A stretch of 64,000 bases of DNA, from assembly GCA_947095535.1 (NCBI GenBank), contig OX352774.1:216182965-216246964 (forward strand), given 5' to 3'. The stretch comes from Poecilobothrus nobilitatus (Eukaryota > Arthropoda > Insecta > Diptera > Dolichopodidae). Shown here piece by piece: positions 51,201 to 61,580 of this stretch (its first letter is position 1; each line of letters begins with the position of its first letter). A program made the position numbers and the translations under genes. The notes beneath the pieces were generated by a model, which worked only from the letters and a program-made list of their open reading frames with translations, was not told the DNA's origin and did not search any database.

Positions 51201-53966
51201 TTGACATCATCATCATCATCTGGAAATAATAATTCTGGACGTGAAAAAGAAAAAGGACGTTATGCTCAGTTATTTAATGAAAATCGACAAATTTTATATG
51301 TTTCTTTAACAGCAAAAGGAAAATTTTATGAAATTGAACCAAGCATTCCACAAATATTACAAAAAGTTGGTGGTTTTAATTGCAGTTCAACAACAATATC
51401 ACAAACAAATTTAGAACATAATAATAAACAACGTAAAATAAATCCAGATTGTGTCCATCGTATTAATAATTTAATAAGTCCAGATAAAGAATTTCCAATT
51501 AATTTAAAATTTATATCAGCATCATCTGGTGGAATGACAGGATCATCATCCACCTCATCATCGTCATCGTCTTCAGTATCAATACCAGAAAATTTAACAA
51601 TAACCAATGTTACAAAAGAAAATATTTTAATTGCCTGTCCAATTGATGATGTAACAATTGATTCTGGGCAAAATTTATCAAGCTTACAACTAAAAAAGTT
51701 ACAAGTTACAAATGAAATGACATTTATGAAATGTTTATTAGGTTTTGAAAATGAACAAAGAATGTTAAGTAATCCAAATGTACAAAATATATTAAAATTT
51801 TGTCAATTTAATTGTGATCAATTTATAAAAACAATTGAAGTTGAAGTATATAATAGACCAGAACGTTCAACTAGTAAATCACGTGTTGATGGTTTAAAAA
51901 AATTAAAACCATTGAATTTTCCACGTTTATTGAGACGTGAGAAAACGACAATTGCACATGAAAAAGAAGATTCTATCATATTTTTAAGTAAAAATGATTT
52001 AGCAAATTTAGAAGCTAAACAAGAACAACAACAACAACAACATCATCATCATCAACAAAATCAACCAAAATTAGAACAACAAAATCAAAATCAACAACAA
52101 TCAAATTCAAATGAGCAACAAATACCACATCAACAACAACAAAATCATCGTATGTTCTCAGATAAAATGAAAGTATTTCAATCAACTAAAAAGAAATGGT
52201 TTAGACGAAATGATAAAAATACATCAATGACATGTTTAGATATTGATATTCAAGCAAAACGTATGAGTATGCAAAGATATAATGACATGTCAAAATTATT
52301 ACAAGAACGTTTCGGTGAAGAAATTTTAGCAGCTAGTAACAGTCCAACTGATAGTAATAGTGATAGACCAGCTTCAGAAATAGGTGGTACAATTCGTATT
52401 ACAAATACAAATAGTGCTGATCGTAATTTACCATTTTCAAGTGATATTTTAAGTAACCAAAAGAAAATCCAAAAAAGTCTTAGCTTACAAGATGTTGATT
52501 TAATTGATAAACAACCCGATTTATTACCATCAAATTATACAACTGAAACAACAACATTAGCTGAAAGTATGACCAGTATATCGAGTGGTTTAAATTTAAA
52601 TCAATCATTAAATCCATTTGATGATGATCTTAGAACTGGTGAAGATATTACAAATAATTTAACTTCATGTAATTCTAAATATGATGGCAATCAATGTACA
52701 AATAATTTTAATAAACAAAAACAATTTATCAGTGAAAAAATGTATTCCGAATTTCATGTTAAAACAAAACAATACAGTAAATCATCATCTAGTCTACATC
52801 AACTATTACATTTTGCTGTACCACAAAAAATGAATGTTGTTGAAATGAAAAAATCAAAACCAATTAATTCAGCAAATTTAAATAAAAATGAAATAGAAAA
52901 TTCTTTTCGTGATTTAGATTTGATGCAAAACAGTAAAAAATTAGATTTTCTAATTGGTGATCCTGTCTCAAATAATTTAAATGGTAAGCTTAAAAATTTC
53001 ATTAATTTATATAAAAAAACAAAACCTCCAGAGGGTAAAATAAATATGTATAAAAAAAACCTTTACAAAAATTATTTAATTTTTTTTTTGTTTTTGTTTA
53101 CAGATGAATTCAATAGTACAACAATTATTGATGATTTACCATACAGTAGTGTTCGAGATTCATTATTAGTATCTGAAGCAAGTACAACAACTAATGGGCA
53201 ATTACATCATCATAATTTAAATACTGACAGTTTTAGTAGCATTATGATAAGTAATGGATTGATTAATAATAATGATTTTAGTTATCCAAATTGTACTAGT
53301 TGTATTATGAATGGTGGTACATCAAATAATACAACATCAAATGGTGGTAATACTACTTCAACAAATAGAATAACAAATAATAATTTAATTGAAATATTTG
53401 ATGATACAAAAGAAAATATTTATGCTGAAATATGTCATAATAATATTGATAGCAGTAATGGTGATAGTTGTAGTGATATTACAACAGCTGGTGCTGCAAT
53501 AAGTCGTATACAAATTAATGGTAATTCAAATTTTATTGATAATCATGATATTGATATTATCAATAATACCGATAAATATGATGGTGGTGGTAATCATCAT
53601 CATCATCAACATAATCAAAATCATCATGAACAACTTAATTATCCGGAAATAGTTATAAAAGGAGCAAGTGTTGTTCAAGCAACAACAAGTTATCATAATA
53701 ATCGAAACGGTTGTAATATCATTGGAAATATTAATAATTTGGATAAATATAATAATAGTGGTGCTAGTGCTGGTGCTAGTACTACTGTAAATGGAAGTGA
53801 TAATAATAGTTGTGGCCGTGTAGTTAGTAATAGTGGAGATTGTGATGCTACTAAAAATATAATAGATATTGATGGTGCTACTACTGCTATTGTTGGCACT
53901 ACTACTACTTCTACTACTGCTACTACTACTACTAACATTGACAATATATATAATACGTTAAAATGA
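36101..53966 (+). CDS. CABIT-domain protein (Serrano/GAREM/Themis-like), five coding exons
   Basis: Coding segments 36101-36227, 36659-37119, 37236-37536, 50923-53034 and 53104-53966 join in frame, all with GT-AG introns, to about 1287 residues. Residues ~205-540 resemble a CABIT domain: LPRVVRIS (about 213), GELYLLYRHLRQ, VIIPQEFPGYF, then GRYAQLFNENRQ, YEIEPSIPQILQ (about 432) and ILIACPI (about 525). CABIT proteins (Themis, GAREM) are cytoplasmic signalling adaptors. In flies the Serrano planar-polarity protein is, as I recall, of this type and is the best candidate, but I did not recognise the sequence directly. Next come a conserved-looking SNPNVQNILKFCQFNCDQF region, a Gln/His tract (nt 52015-52150), and an Asn/Ser/Thr/His-rich, probably disordered tail with tyrosine motifs (YAEI at Tyr1107, YNTL at Tyr1283). 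No signal peptide or membrane segment is seen. The start is the first ATG in frame after the acceptor, in an AAAAATG context. Confidence 0.8.
36228..36658 (+). other. Intron 1 of the coding region
   Basis: 431 bp, GTATTA...CCCACAG, phase 1, extremely AT-rich. Joining across it restores GGT and keeps the frame. Confidence 0.75.
36659..37119 (+). CDS. Coding exon 2 of the CABIT gene
   Basis: Residues 43-196. It reads GGTKNGTITAATGNPLFFVV, then a Ser/Thr-rich linker, a basic RKSKLRRFNSHDTSANMF stretch (possible phosphorylation site RRFNS), FSVADFENARLARRNEIEMK and KQRQQRLKMNS. The donor GAG|GTAACT is phase 0. The latter two blocks look like a charged helix. This is the N-terminal extension before the CABIT domain. 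Confidence 0.85.
37120..37235 (+). other. Intron 2 of the coding region
   Basis: 116 bp, GTAACT...TTAATTTAG, phase 0. In-frame read-through reaches a stop at 37180-37182, so retention would truncate the protein before the CABIT domain. Confidence 0.8.
37236..37536 (+). CDS. Coding exon 3 of the CABIT gene (first CABIT half)
   Basis: Residues 197-296 plus one base. It begins SQTDPLSAEVFLDRY and contains LPRVVRISYKQKF, a Ser-rich insert, GELYLLYRHLRQRYVYHGFN, and ends VIIPQEFP G. The donor G|GTAATT at 37536/37537 is phase 1. The LP(R)VVRI and LLLY-like motifs are those expected at the start of a CABIT fold. Confidence 0.85.
45785..45820 (+). repeat. Left TIR of the intronic element
   Basis: 36 bp starting CCACTGCTGATTTATATTA and ending GCAATAGCGTAGA. 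Partner at 47141-47178. Confidence 0.75.
47141..47178 (-). repeat. Right TIR of the intronic element
   Basis: 38 bp on the minus strand starting CCACTCTGCTGGTTTATAT and ending GCAATAGCGTAGA. It differs from the left end by three substitutions and a CT insertion. Confidence 0.75.
47281..47440 (+). repeat. Dispersed repeat with GGGTGTTTC start
   Basis: Begins TATAGGGTGTTTCGCATAAG after a TATATA run and continues with GAGGCTAAAACGGCCTC, a short palindrome, and a GTCGTTTTTGAGATCT phrase. It is less AT-rich than its surroundings. It is similar in style, though not in full sequence, to the minus-strand repeat ending near 15943. No coding frame; class unknown. Confidence 0.4.
48020..48400 (-). pseudogene. 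3' end of a non-LTR retrotransposon (ORF2 C-terminus)
   Basis: The minus-strand frame reads KYHLLLRAHAERIGL, then a CCHC zinc knuckle (CRGC...LHVLCQCP: C-x2-C-x8-H-x4-C), then LRNQRRNTLGE, and ends at a stop near 48074. This layout is the standard C-terminus of LOA/R1/I-type non-LTR ORF2 proteins (xLxxHxxRxGL...CxxC...H.L..CP...R...LG). After the stop comes a short 3' UTR and an AACAACAACAAC-type tail (plus-strand TTGTTGTTGTTG at about 48030). It is 5'-truncated near 48400, as is usual for LINE insertions. The frame is intact and much less AT-rich than the host DNA, so the copy is fairly young. No full element is present. Confidence 0.8.
49964..50013. repeat. Short tandem duplication with hairpin potential
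   Basis: CAAGAATATCTCCTT occurs at 49969-49983 and 49992-50006 (period 23 bp). GACACCAAG and CTTGGTG(GTGTC) also form an inverted pair. It lies within a less AT-rich stretch (about 49940-50130) that may be an old repeat fragment of unknown type. Confidence 0.45.
50923..53034 (+). CDS. Coding exon 4 of the CABIT gene (second CABIT half, Gln/His region)
   Basis: Begins GYFSLINDKGLPTVTQYTSL and continues through the rest of the CABIT-like region to about residue 540, including a GGQVFRLLAVFED strand, Ser-rich inserts (nt 51175-51230, 51535-51580) and LTITNVTKENILIACPIDD. It then carries NPNVQNILKFCQFNCDQF, a basic FPRLLRREK block, a CAA/CAT-coded Gln/His tract (52015-52150), KKKWFRRN and Ser/Asn-rich linkers. 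The end taken here is donor G|GTAAAA at 53034/53035. An alternative in-phase donor, G|GTAAGC, is at 52983/52984. Confidence 0.85.
53035..53103 (+). other. In-frame micro-intron with alternative donor
   Basis: GTAAAA...TTTTGTTTACAG is a 69-bp intron, phase 1, with a strong pyrimidine tract. Using the better-matching donor GTAAGC at 52984 gives a 120-bp intron instead. Both lengths are multiples of three and the unspliced sequence has no stop, so removal of 69, removal of 120 or retention yields proteins of about 1287, 1270 or 1310 residues. The 17 residues between donors (GKLKNFINLYKKTKPPE) look plausible as coding sequence. The Tyr/Phe/Leu-rich stretch of the last 69 bp (NLYKNYLIFFLFLF) does not, which argues that it is spliced out. 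Confidence 0.65.
53104..53966 (+). CDS. Coding exon 5 of the CABIT gene (disordered C-terminal tail)
   Basis: Starts DEFNSTTIIDDLPYSSVRDS and ends NIDNIYNTLK with stop TGA at 53964-53966. It is rich in Asn, Ser, Thr, Gly and His (His/Gln run at 53596-53635), with a GCT/GGT repeat region near 53760 and an ACT-rich Thr run at 53905-53935. Tyrosine motifs PYSSV (Tyr1014), IYAEI (Tyr1107) and IYNTL (Tyr1283) fit YxxΦ SH2-ligand patterns, in keeping with the adaptor role of GAREM/Themis relatives; this is inference only. Confidence 0.8.
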
Positions 53967-54310
53967 TGATTGAATGCAATGCGATATAAATTTTGGAAAT
54001 TTTTTAAATACAAAGAGCAAATTTGAAATTTAATGATTATAATTTATACAATTTTTTTAGATTATTTTATTTACCCAATTTTAGCGTTTCTTTTGTTAGC
54101 TTGTTGTGTAAGATGGTGAATTCAAAATTTAAATTTTGAAACAAAAAAAAAAGAAAAATTTTTTTTTTTAATTTTCTGTTATGTTTCTTTACTTTTTATT
54201 TTATTCATTTTTTTTTTTTTTTTGTAATCAATATTTACTTAATATTTAATTATTATCATTATTATAAATGTTAATTAAATTTAAATTTAAAACAAAATAA
54301 ACTTAGAACA
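53967..54310 (+). other. 3' UTR (minimal extent)
   Basis: AT-rich sequence directly after the stop codon. The end is set at the first clear AATAAA plus about 10 bp. Many further AATAAA words follow (for example around 54420-54440), so longer 3' UTRs are equally possible. Confidence 0.5.
54296..54301 (+). terminator. Candidate polyadenylation signal AATAAA
   Basis: First AATAAA in a plausible position, 330 bp after the stop codon. In DNA this AT-rich the hexamer is frequent by chance, so its use is uncertain. Confidence 0.35.
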
Positions 54311-57300
54311 TAAAATAAATTCATCAAAGAATTTAAAAAAAAAAAATATTTGTTTTGTTTTAATTTCCACAGTATTATTTATTTATTTTTGTTTTCAGTA
54401 TAATTTATCATCAGTGTGTAAAAATAAATATTAAAATAAAATAAAAAAATAAATAAATGTCTTAATAAATTAAATTTCCAATTTATAAATTAAATGGGGT
54501 TTTAAATAAGTACATATATATATTATTTTCTTTGTTTTTGACAAAAAATAATAGCACAGACTTATATTAAATAATAAAAAACAAAAATTTAATTCATTTT
54601 TGTAAAATTATAAAAAATAAAATAAATAAAATTTAGCACAAAAAGTACATATTTTAATCAAAAAATAAATCAGAATTCAAGAAATTTAAAATAAGAAAAT
54701 AGAAACAGGACCAAAATATTATAGAGAAAAAATTATGTTAAATTTTTGTAAAACATTTAATTAAAAATGGGTTTTTTATGTTCATGTTATTATTTAAACT
54801 GATTTTTACATTCAAATTAAAATAAAAGTGAGAGTATATAGTAATTAAATACACAGTGTACTTGAACTTGTAACAGAGTGTAACAGAATAACATTACAAT
54901 CAGTAAATAAAAAGGCTTGACTTCAGAATTGCATATACTGCGGTATTATTATAGTATTACTACTACTACAATGTAGATATAAACTACAAATAAACAATGC
55001 ATTTATTTACATTACATATAAAATTTTTGAAGTGTAAAAATCTGCTTAAAATTGTCAAAAACTATTTTCCTTTTTTTTCTTTTTTTTAAAACATCCAATT
55101 TCATAATAACTCCAACAAAAATAGATAAAAAAGATCAAAATACAAAACGATTTGAAATGCATACTAAAGCAACTACAAATTTTTGTATACATAAAAAATA
55201 CCCACTTATTATCTGCGTATAACAAACAATATTGAATGCAAAACTTTGTATGTAGATATCTGTGCATATAAACTTTTTGAACGCAATACTTTGTAGTACT
55301 ATAGTATATCTACAATTTTGAAGTCAGGGAAAAAAATTAAAGCTAAATTAAAAGAGAAACATTTTATTACAATTTCATATAATTTAAATATGATTATTAC
55401 TATATAAAAGTCAATAATTTTCTTGCAACAGATGATTTTTGCTAAAGAATTATTTTATCTTACATTAAAGTTAAAATACAAAATGTAGTCACTTAAATCA
55501 TTTTTTTAATTTTAAAATTATTGTTTTTTAATGCAACATTTTCCATCGCAACAAAAATATAAATTTTTTATTAATGACATGAGCATTAAAGCCTACTTTT
55601 AAACAAAAATGATTCCAGAAAAATGTAATTTTCAAATACTTAATGTTATGAATTCAAGTCTTTTGTTAATTTCTGTTAAATTTCTTCATTTATTTTCAAT
55701 TTAATTTAAACTGAATGATGATAAAATGTTAAAAATGCAGATGACAAAATATTGATAATTATGATTACGTGGTATAACGAGTATTAGAATTTAAGCATTG
55801 AAAAAAAAAAAAAACATGTGATACATACCACAGGCTGTAAATAATTTTTTTTTTATTCTCAAACATGAAAAATAAAAATTCATTTATTACAAATATAAAA
55901 TTGAAAAAAAAAAAAAAAATAGAAAAATAAATCCAATGATTAAAAAAAATAAAGCAATAGTTCTTAACTATTTTCATATAATAAAAAATAATAATGGTAT
56001 GAATGTAAAGCTTAAATTTCATTATGCAAAGTAAACAATAATAAAATAACAATAGAATGTTTTTCATTAATTTTTTTTAAATTTTGTTTTTATTTAACTA
56101 TTTTTTTCCCTTTCAATTAACAAGTTATCAAAGTTTTGTTTTATCAATTAAAAATTTAAATCAAGAAACTTAAAAAATAAACTAACCGGTATAATAATAT
56201 TATACTATATTTTATGTTTATGCTTTTATAGTTTTTTGTTCAGTTATTAATAACTGTTATAAATCTGTCCAACATTTAAGCAGTTTCCAAATATGTATTT
56301 AAACACAGATACCAACTTTCAAAAATATATTAAATGATCGCTCTTAACCCAATAAAAAGCAAAATTTTATATGAGGCTACAGAAAACACTAATCGAAAAT
56401 ATCTTTTGCAAAAATATAATTAATATTATTTAAAAGAAATATATTATATGTAAAGGAGGTTTTCTTTAATATTTAAAAGTCTTTAAAAAATAATATAATG
56501 CTGGGCCACATCCGTAGGGAAAAGGGCCATTTAAATTAAATTGTAATATTTATATTACAAATAAAATAAAAAAAATTTAAAAAAAAAAACCTAAAAGTAT
56601 GCAATATTTATTTGGAAAAAATATTTCGTTCTTCCACATCAAAACAGAACCATTCTTATTATAATGAAAACATCTCATTTAAAAAAAGGACTGCTTTGTG
56701 CAAGAATTTTATATTTTTTAAACAAATTTTTTGAAGATTATTTCGTATTAAAATTTAAAGTTATTGTTAATCAAAATTTTCTTAAATTTTTTCTTCCGCC
56801 GTATCCATCTTCGTGAAAATAAAAACTTATTTTGAGAAAACTAATGTATGGCATAAAAGTAGCCTCAGACTTATATTTAAACAGGGGTCAAAAATTGTAA
56901 ATTAACTATATTTACATAACTGGGAATTTGATTTCCTTATAAATTATTATTTGTCCTATGAAAGTCTTAATTTTTAATAGCACGTACTTTTAAAAGCATT
57001 TAAATTTACATATTACCATAAAGATAACTATACTATAGTTTCTTTATGATATTACCTTGTTTTTATTTTATAATACAAAATTTAGTTTTCAATTTCCTTT
57101 CTTAAGTTAAAAAAATTTATCAGTATATAATTAAGTACTAAATATAAATTATTTTCTTTTGAGCTTTTAATTTAAAAATTTAATTAATAGGAATATCATT
57201 ATAAATATGTAATTTGATTTTTTTTAAATATTTTATCAATTATTGCACAATAAAAAATTAGAAAATATTACATTTACAATAATTATAACAAAAAAAAAAA

Positions 57301-59092
57301 CATAAAAATCAGTATATATTACTATTATTATATCTGTATATGTATGTATGTTATTCATCAAATAGTAGCAAAACAAATTATTAAAAATAAATATTACGTA
57401 AAAAGTTATTAAAACAAAAAATAAAAAATAAATTAAAATATTCTCATTCGTTGTTTAAATTACAATAATTCATAACCGTGTATAATCATGTCCTCTTAAA
57501 ACAAAAAGCAGCAACAAAATTCAGGCAACCGTAGTAAATAAAGAAATATAAGAAGCATAAATAAAACATAGCCCTCCATTTAACCATAATAAAGTTATAA
57601 AATATTTATATATATATATATATATTTATATTTATGTAATACATATATAAAAAATATATATATATACATATAAAAAATAATTATATATAAAAAAAAAAAA
57701 TATTATTAATCCATGATACCTAGTTTTCAGTTTCGAAATAAAAATATGATGAAGAAAAGCTCTTATAAATAAGGATCCTTTAGAATAATATTTTAAACTT
57801 TAAGAAATAACTAAAAGCTTTTTCTTATATTATCGATCAATATTAGAATTTCAAAAAAAATTGTGATTAAAATTGATTAAAAAAAATTTAATGAAAAGCT
57901 AAAAACTATTATTATTGGATGTATAAAGTATATCCATTTTAAAGCATTATGCTAAGATATTATATCTAAGGAATCTTTTCATCCTTTTATTTGGAACTGG
58001 AACTAAAGTATCCTACTGCAATAAAATTAAAATAAATTACTGAAAAACAATAAATTTACAAATAATTTTTTTTTTTTTTTAATATCAACATATCCTAGAA
58101 AATAAAAAAAAAAAAAAACCATAAAAATTATGTGTGTATATGAAATATGAATGTATTAAAAAACGAGCATTGAAAAAATACAAAATAACTGTTATTTTAT
58201 ATTTTATTTAAAAAAAAGAAAAAAAATAACTTTTTGCAGTTATTTTATTTAATTTAACTATTTATTTTAAATTTTTAATTAATTATTTAGCAAAAGAAAA
58301 TAAATTAAAGTGAATTCTTTTCAGTAATTTATTTTAATTTTATTACTTTAATTATATGTTTTTAAAATCATATAAAATAAAAATGCAAAAAAAAGTAAAA
58401 CAATTACATAAAAAAAAAAAAACATTAAAATAACAATGGTAGTAAATTTATCTTAAATATTTAAAAAACCAAAAGAAAACAAAGCAAATAAAATATTAAA
58501 AATAAAAAAATAATAAATAAGTGAAAGGTGAATAAATTCTATAGTTGACATTTTTGTTTTTAAAATTTTCAAAAGGTTTTTTATCTTAAAATATTAAAAT
58601 TCATTTTCAATACATCATTCCAAATTTTCAAGTATAAGTAAAGGCAATATCCTAATATTTGAATTTTTCTTCATTTTCCATAATAATAAAAATCTTTAAC
58701 TTTTACTGTCATTTATCAGCATTTATGCAATTAAAAGAAAAATTTAAAGGTACTAATTTTTTAATTTTCATGGTTTTTCTATAATACAATTTATAAATTT
58801 CTATTTTAATTAAATCTATTCTTCTATTTTATACATATTTATTTTACTTGGTTTTATATGTGTATTGTCTTCAGTCATTAGTGTTTCATTTGCAGTGTAG
58901 GATTTACGATTCATTTTAAAGTTTATGAAATTTTGTCTAAAAAGTAACAACCAATTTAAGAGCTAAAAACTTCAACTATAGCATACCTTACGACATTTAA
59001 AAAAAAAAAAAAATTTAAATACTTTTGTATTTTATTAGACTTTCTATAACACGGTACATTGTAGAATATGGTAAAATATACGGTGACAGAAA
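54311..59092. other. 3' flank, AT-rich, no gene seen
   Basis: Poly-A/T runs and TA microsatellites (57600-57690) dominate. Possible extended 3' UTR of the CABIT gene. The frames present are low-complexity (Phe/Lys/Ile). Confidence 0.5.
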
Positions 59093-59106
59093 ATGTTTAA
59101 TAATTT

Positions 59107-59296
59107 TTTTTTTTTGGTACATTTTCCTGCCACATAAAAGTAACAAGGAAATTACACAACCTTTCCTGTTCAGGCGTGGCTGTACATGTCGTAAGGAGGA
59201 ATTACTCTTATGACGTGTGTGGGATTAAAACCCACACTTCCTCGGTATTTACAGCGTATTTTATACACTCTTACACACTAGGACACCGAGGCCCCT
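59107..59296 (-). mobile_element. tRNA-derived SINE, copy 4 (older)
   Basis: On the minus strand it starts at 59296 with GGGGCCTCGGTGTCCTAGTG. The A box is recognisable, but the B box has decayed to GGGTTTTAATCC. The GTCATAAG...CTTACGAC inverted repeat, GCCTGAACAGGAAAGG and GTGGCAGGAAAAT blocks follow in the same order as in copy 3, then an A tail (plus-strand T run at 59104-59115). Flanks ATGTTTAATAATTT (59093-59106) and ATGTTACGTAATTT (59297-59310) are an 11/14 matching target duplication. The mutated promoter and imperfect TSD point to an older insertion. Confidence 0.8.
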
Positions 59297-61070
59297 ATGT
59301 TACGTAATTTAAAAAAAAAAAGTAAAAATTGCATATGTTTAGGCGATTTTTATTGCATCATGATAATTTAATTCTATTTCTATTTTATTAAATTACATAA
59401 AATTAAATTATGACGCTGATATATTATAATTTAATTCAAAAAACCATCAAACCATTCAAAAAACAATCATAAAGTATTTTTTTAATAAACTAAACATTTA
59501 AAATTTAAAAAACAAAGTATAATTATTTAAATTATTATTAAAATTTTTAATAAAAAACAGTTTTTTTTTTTTGAAATAACATAAAATAAATAATACAATT
59601 TTATTTCGATATCTTTTTTTTCGGAAAGATGCAGTAAAATTTAATAAAACGTTCATAAATTTTACAAACAAAATCAAAATTTTTTTTTAAAATTAAATAT
59701 GCAAATTAAAATGATGATAAATACCATTATTCTAGATTCCAACGTAGTTTTGCTCCAAAAAATTAGCTACGTTACGAACAAAAATTTTTAGTTTATTCTA
59801 AATTCCTTCCGTTGCAGTGATTTAATGTAACATATATCTAAGTACTTAAATCAAATTTAAAAAAAATTATCTCTCTCTCTCTCTAACTAAAACTAAACAT
59901 TTTTGATTTATTCTAAATTTTTCCGTCAACTAAAGAATTATTTTCCAAAATTAAAAATGTGATACAAAATTAAATAAAAAAAAAAAAAACATACTTAAAA
60001 ACAAAAATTATCTCTCTTTTTTTTCATATAAATAAATAATATAGAATATTTATGAAATATAGATAACAAAGAAAAAAAAAATTTAACAAATTTTAAATAA
60101 AATACAATTAAATATTACAAAAAAAAAATTATTAATATTAACTGATTAAATGAATGTATGTAGATTAGATATTATTTTACAAATTACAAAAAAAAAACAA
60201 AAAACAATTATAAAAATTATTCAATAAAATAAAATTTAAAACAAATCAAGATTAACAACAACAACAACAAGTATCAAGTAAACTTTAATATTATAAATTA
60301 AATTTAAAAAAAATTAAACACAAAAATATTTTTTTAAAAATTAAATTAAAAAAGAAAATTAACAAAAATTTTTAAAATGAATTTTTAGGCAAAAATAAAA
60401 CAAAAAAATTTGAATTAAAAAAAAAAAATTTAGGCAAAACGAAATTAATCAGAAACCAAAGAAAAAAAACAAAAAAGATGAAATTATTTAAGAAAACTTT
60501 GTTTTAAAAGAAATTTTTAATGAAATATTTCAAAATTAAAAACAAAAGACAAAAGACAAAAAAAAAAACATATTAGGTTTTAAAATTTTTAGGAACATTT
60601 TATTATTATAAATAAATTAAACAAATTAATATAAAAAATATGTAATAAAAAAAGAAACAAAAAACCAAAAAAAAAAAAATAATTAAATAAATAGATAAAG
60701 AAAAAATCAATACAAATCAATAATATAATTAGGCTAACACTCATTTTATCTTGCAAATAAAATCTCGAATCATTAAAAATTTGAAATACCTATACAAAAA
60801 CATGGGAAAATATTTTATTTTCAAAAGTATAAAAATCTTGAAAAACAAAAAAATTTCTGGAACAAAATCTTTTATTTTAAAAAAATGTATAGAATAAACA
60901 GCTGCCTTTTTAATTCTTATATTATTTTAAAAAGTTTCGAAAATCGCTAAAAATTTCATAAAAATTTCATTGTTTTTTTTTTATATTGTTATTTTTGTAT
61001 AAAAATTTGAGAATTTTCTTTTTATTTAATAAAACCCTATGCAAAAAAAAAATAATGTGTTCTTGGGAAA
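59297..61070. other. AT-rich noncoding DNA with short repeats
   Basis: A phrase TTTATTCTAAATT(C/T)(C/T)TTCCGT occurs twice (about 59791 and 59907), on either side of a CT microsatellite (59870-59883). Further on there are only A-rich runs (AACAACAACAACAA at about 60255). Confidence 0.45.
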
Positions 61071-61580
61071 GTTTTATTTTTTATTTTTTTTGGGGATTGG
61101 TGTAGGGTAACATAACAGCGTTAACAAAAGAAAATTTCGACTAAAATTACATTTCGAAAATAAATTCTGGATATTAAGAATCGAATTTTTCATTCGTTAT
61201 TTTTATAAATTTTAGTTTTTCAAGATATCGTGTCGTTTGTGTATAGGCATTAATTAATAGTAATTTTATGCGGAGAAGTTGTCATTGATAAATTTATAGG
61301 TGAAATCGGAAATGTTATTTGCACATCGGATGCAAAAACAACAATGCATATGTGCAGAATCAGAATGCATTACTTTATTTATTGGTTGTCTGCGTTTAAA
61401 ATTATACTGCAAGAGCAACTGATTCGAAAATGTACCGTTTCCGAATTTAGTTTTATTACTCTTTATTGAAGCTTATATTGGATATTATTTTCTTTTTAAT
61501 CGTACTTGGTTCATCTTGATTAATACTAATATTAATAATTACCTTTTCCCATTATAAATAAATTGCAATTATTTACCGTT
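61071..61580. other. Higher-complexity noncoding island
   Basis: Clearly less repetitive and less AT-rich than the surrounding 10 kb, with words such as ATCGTGTCGTTTGTG, CACATCGGATGCAAAAAC, GCATATGTGCAGAATCAG and GGTTGTCTGCG. No open frame of protein character, no tRNA-like boxes and no terminal repeats were found. It could be a regulatory element, an exon of an unseen noncoding transcript or part of a neighbouring gene. Confidence 0.3.

Noticed and set aside
53693..54013. Minus-strand Val/Leu-rich frame
   Set aside because: Antisense of the GGT/ACT/AAT-rich tail of the CABIT gene.
58983..58998. CCTTACGACATT, as in the SINE hairpin
   Set aside because: Only about ten bases match and no other SINE block lies nearby.
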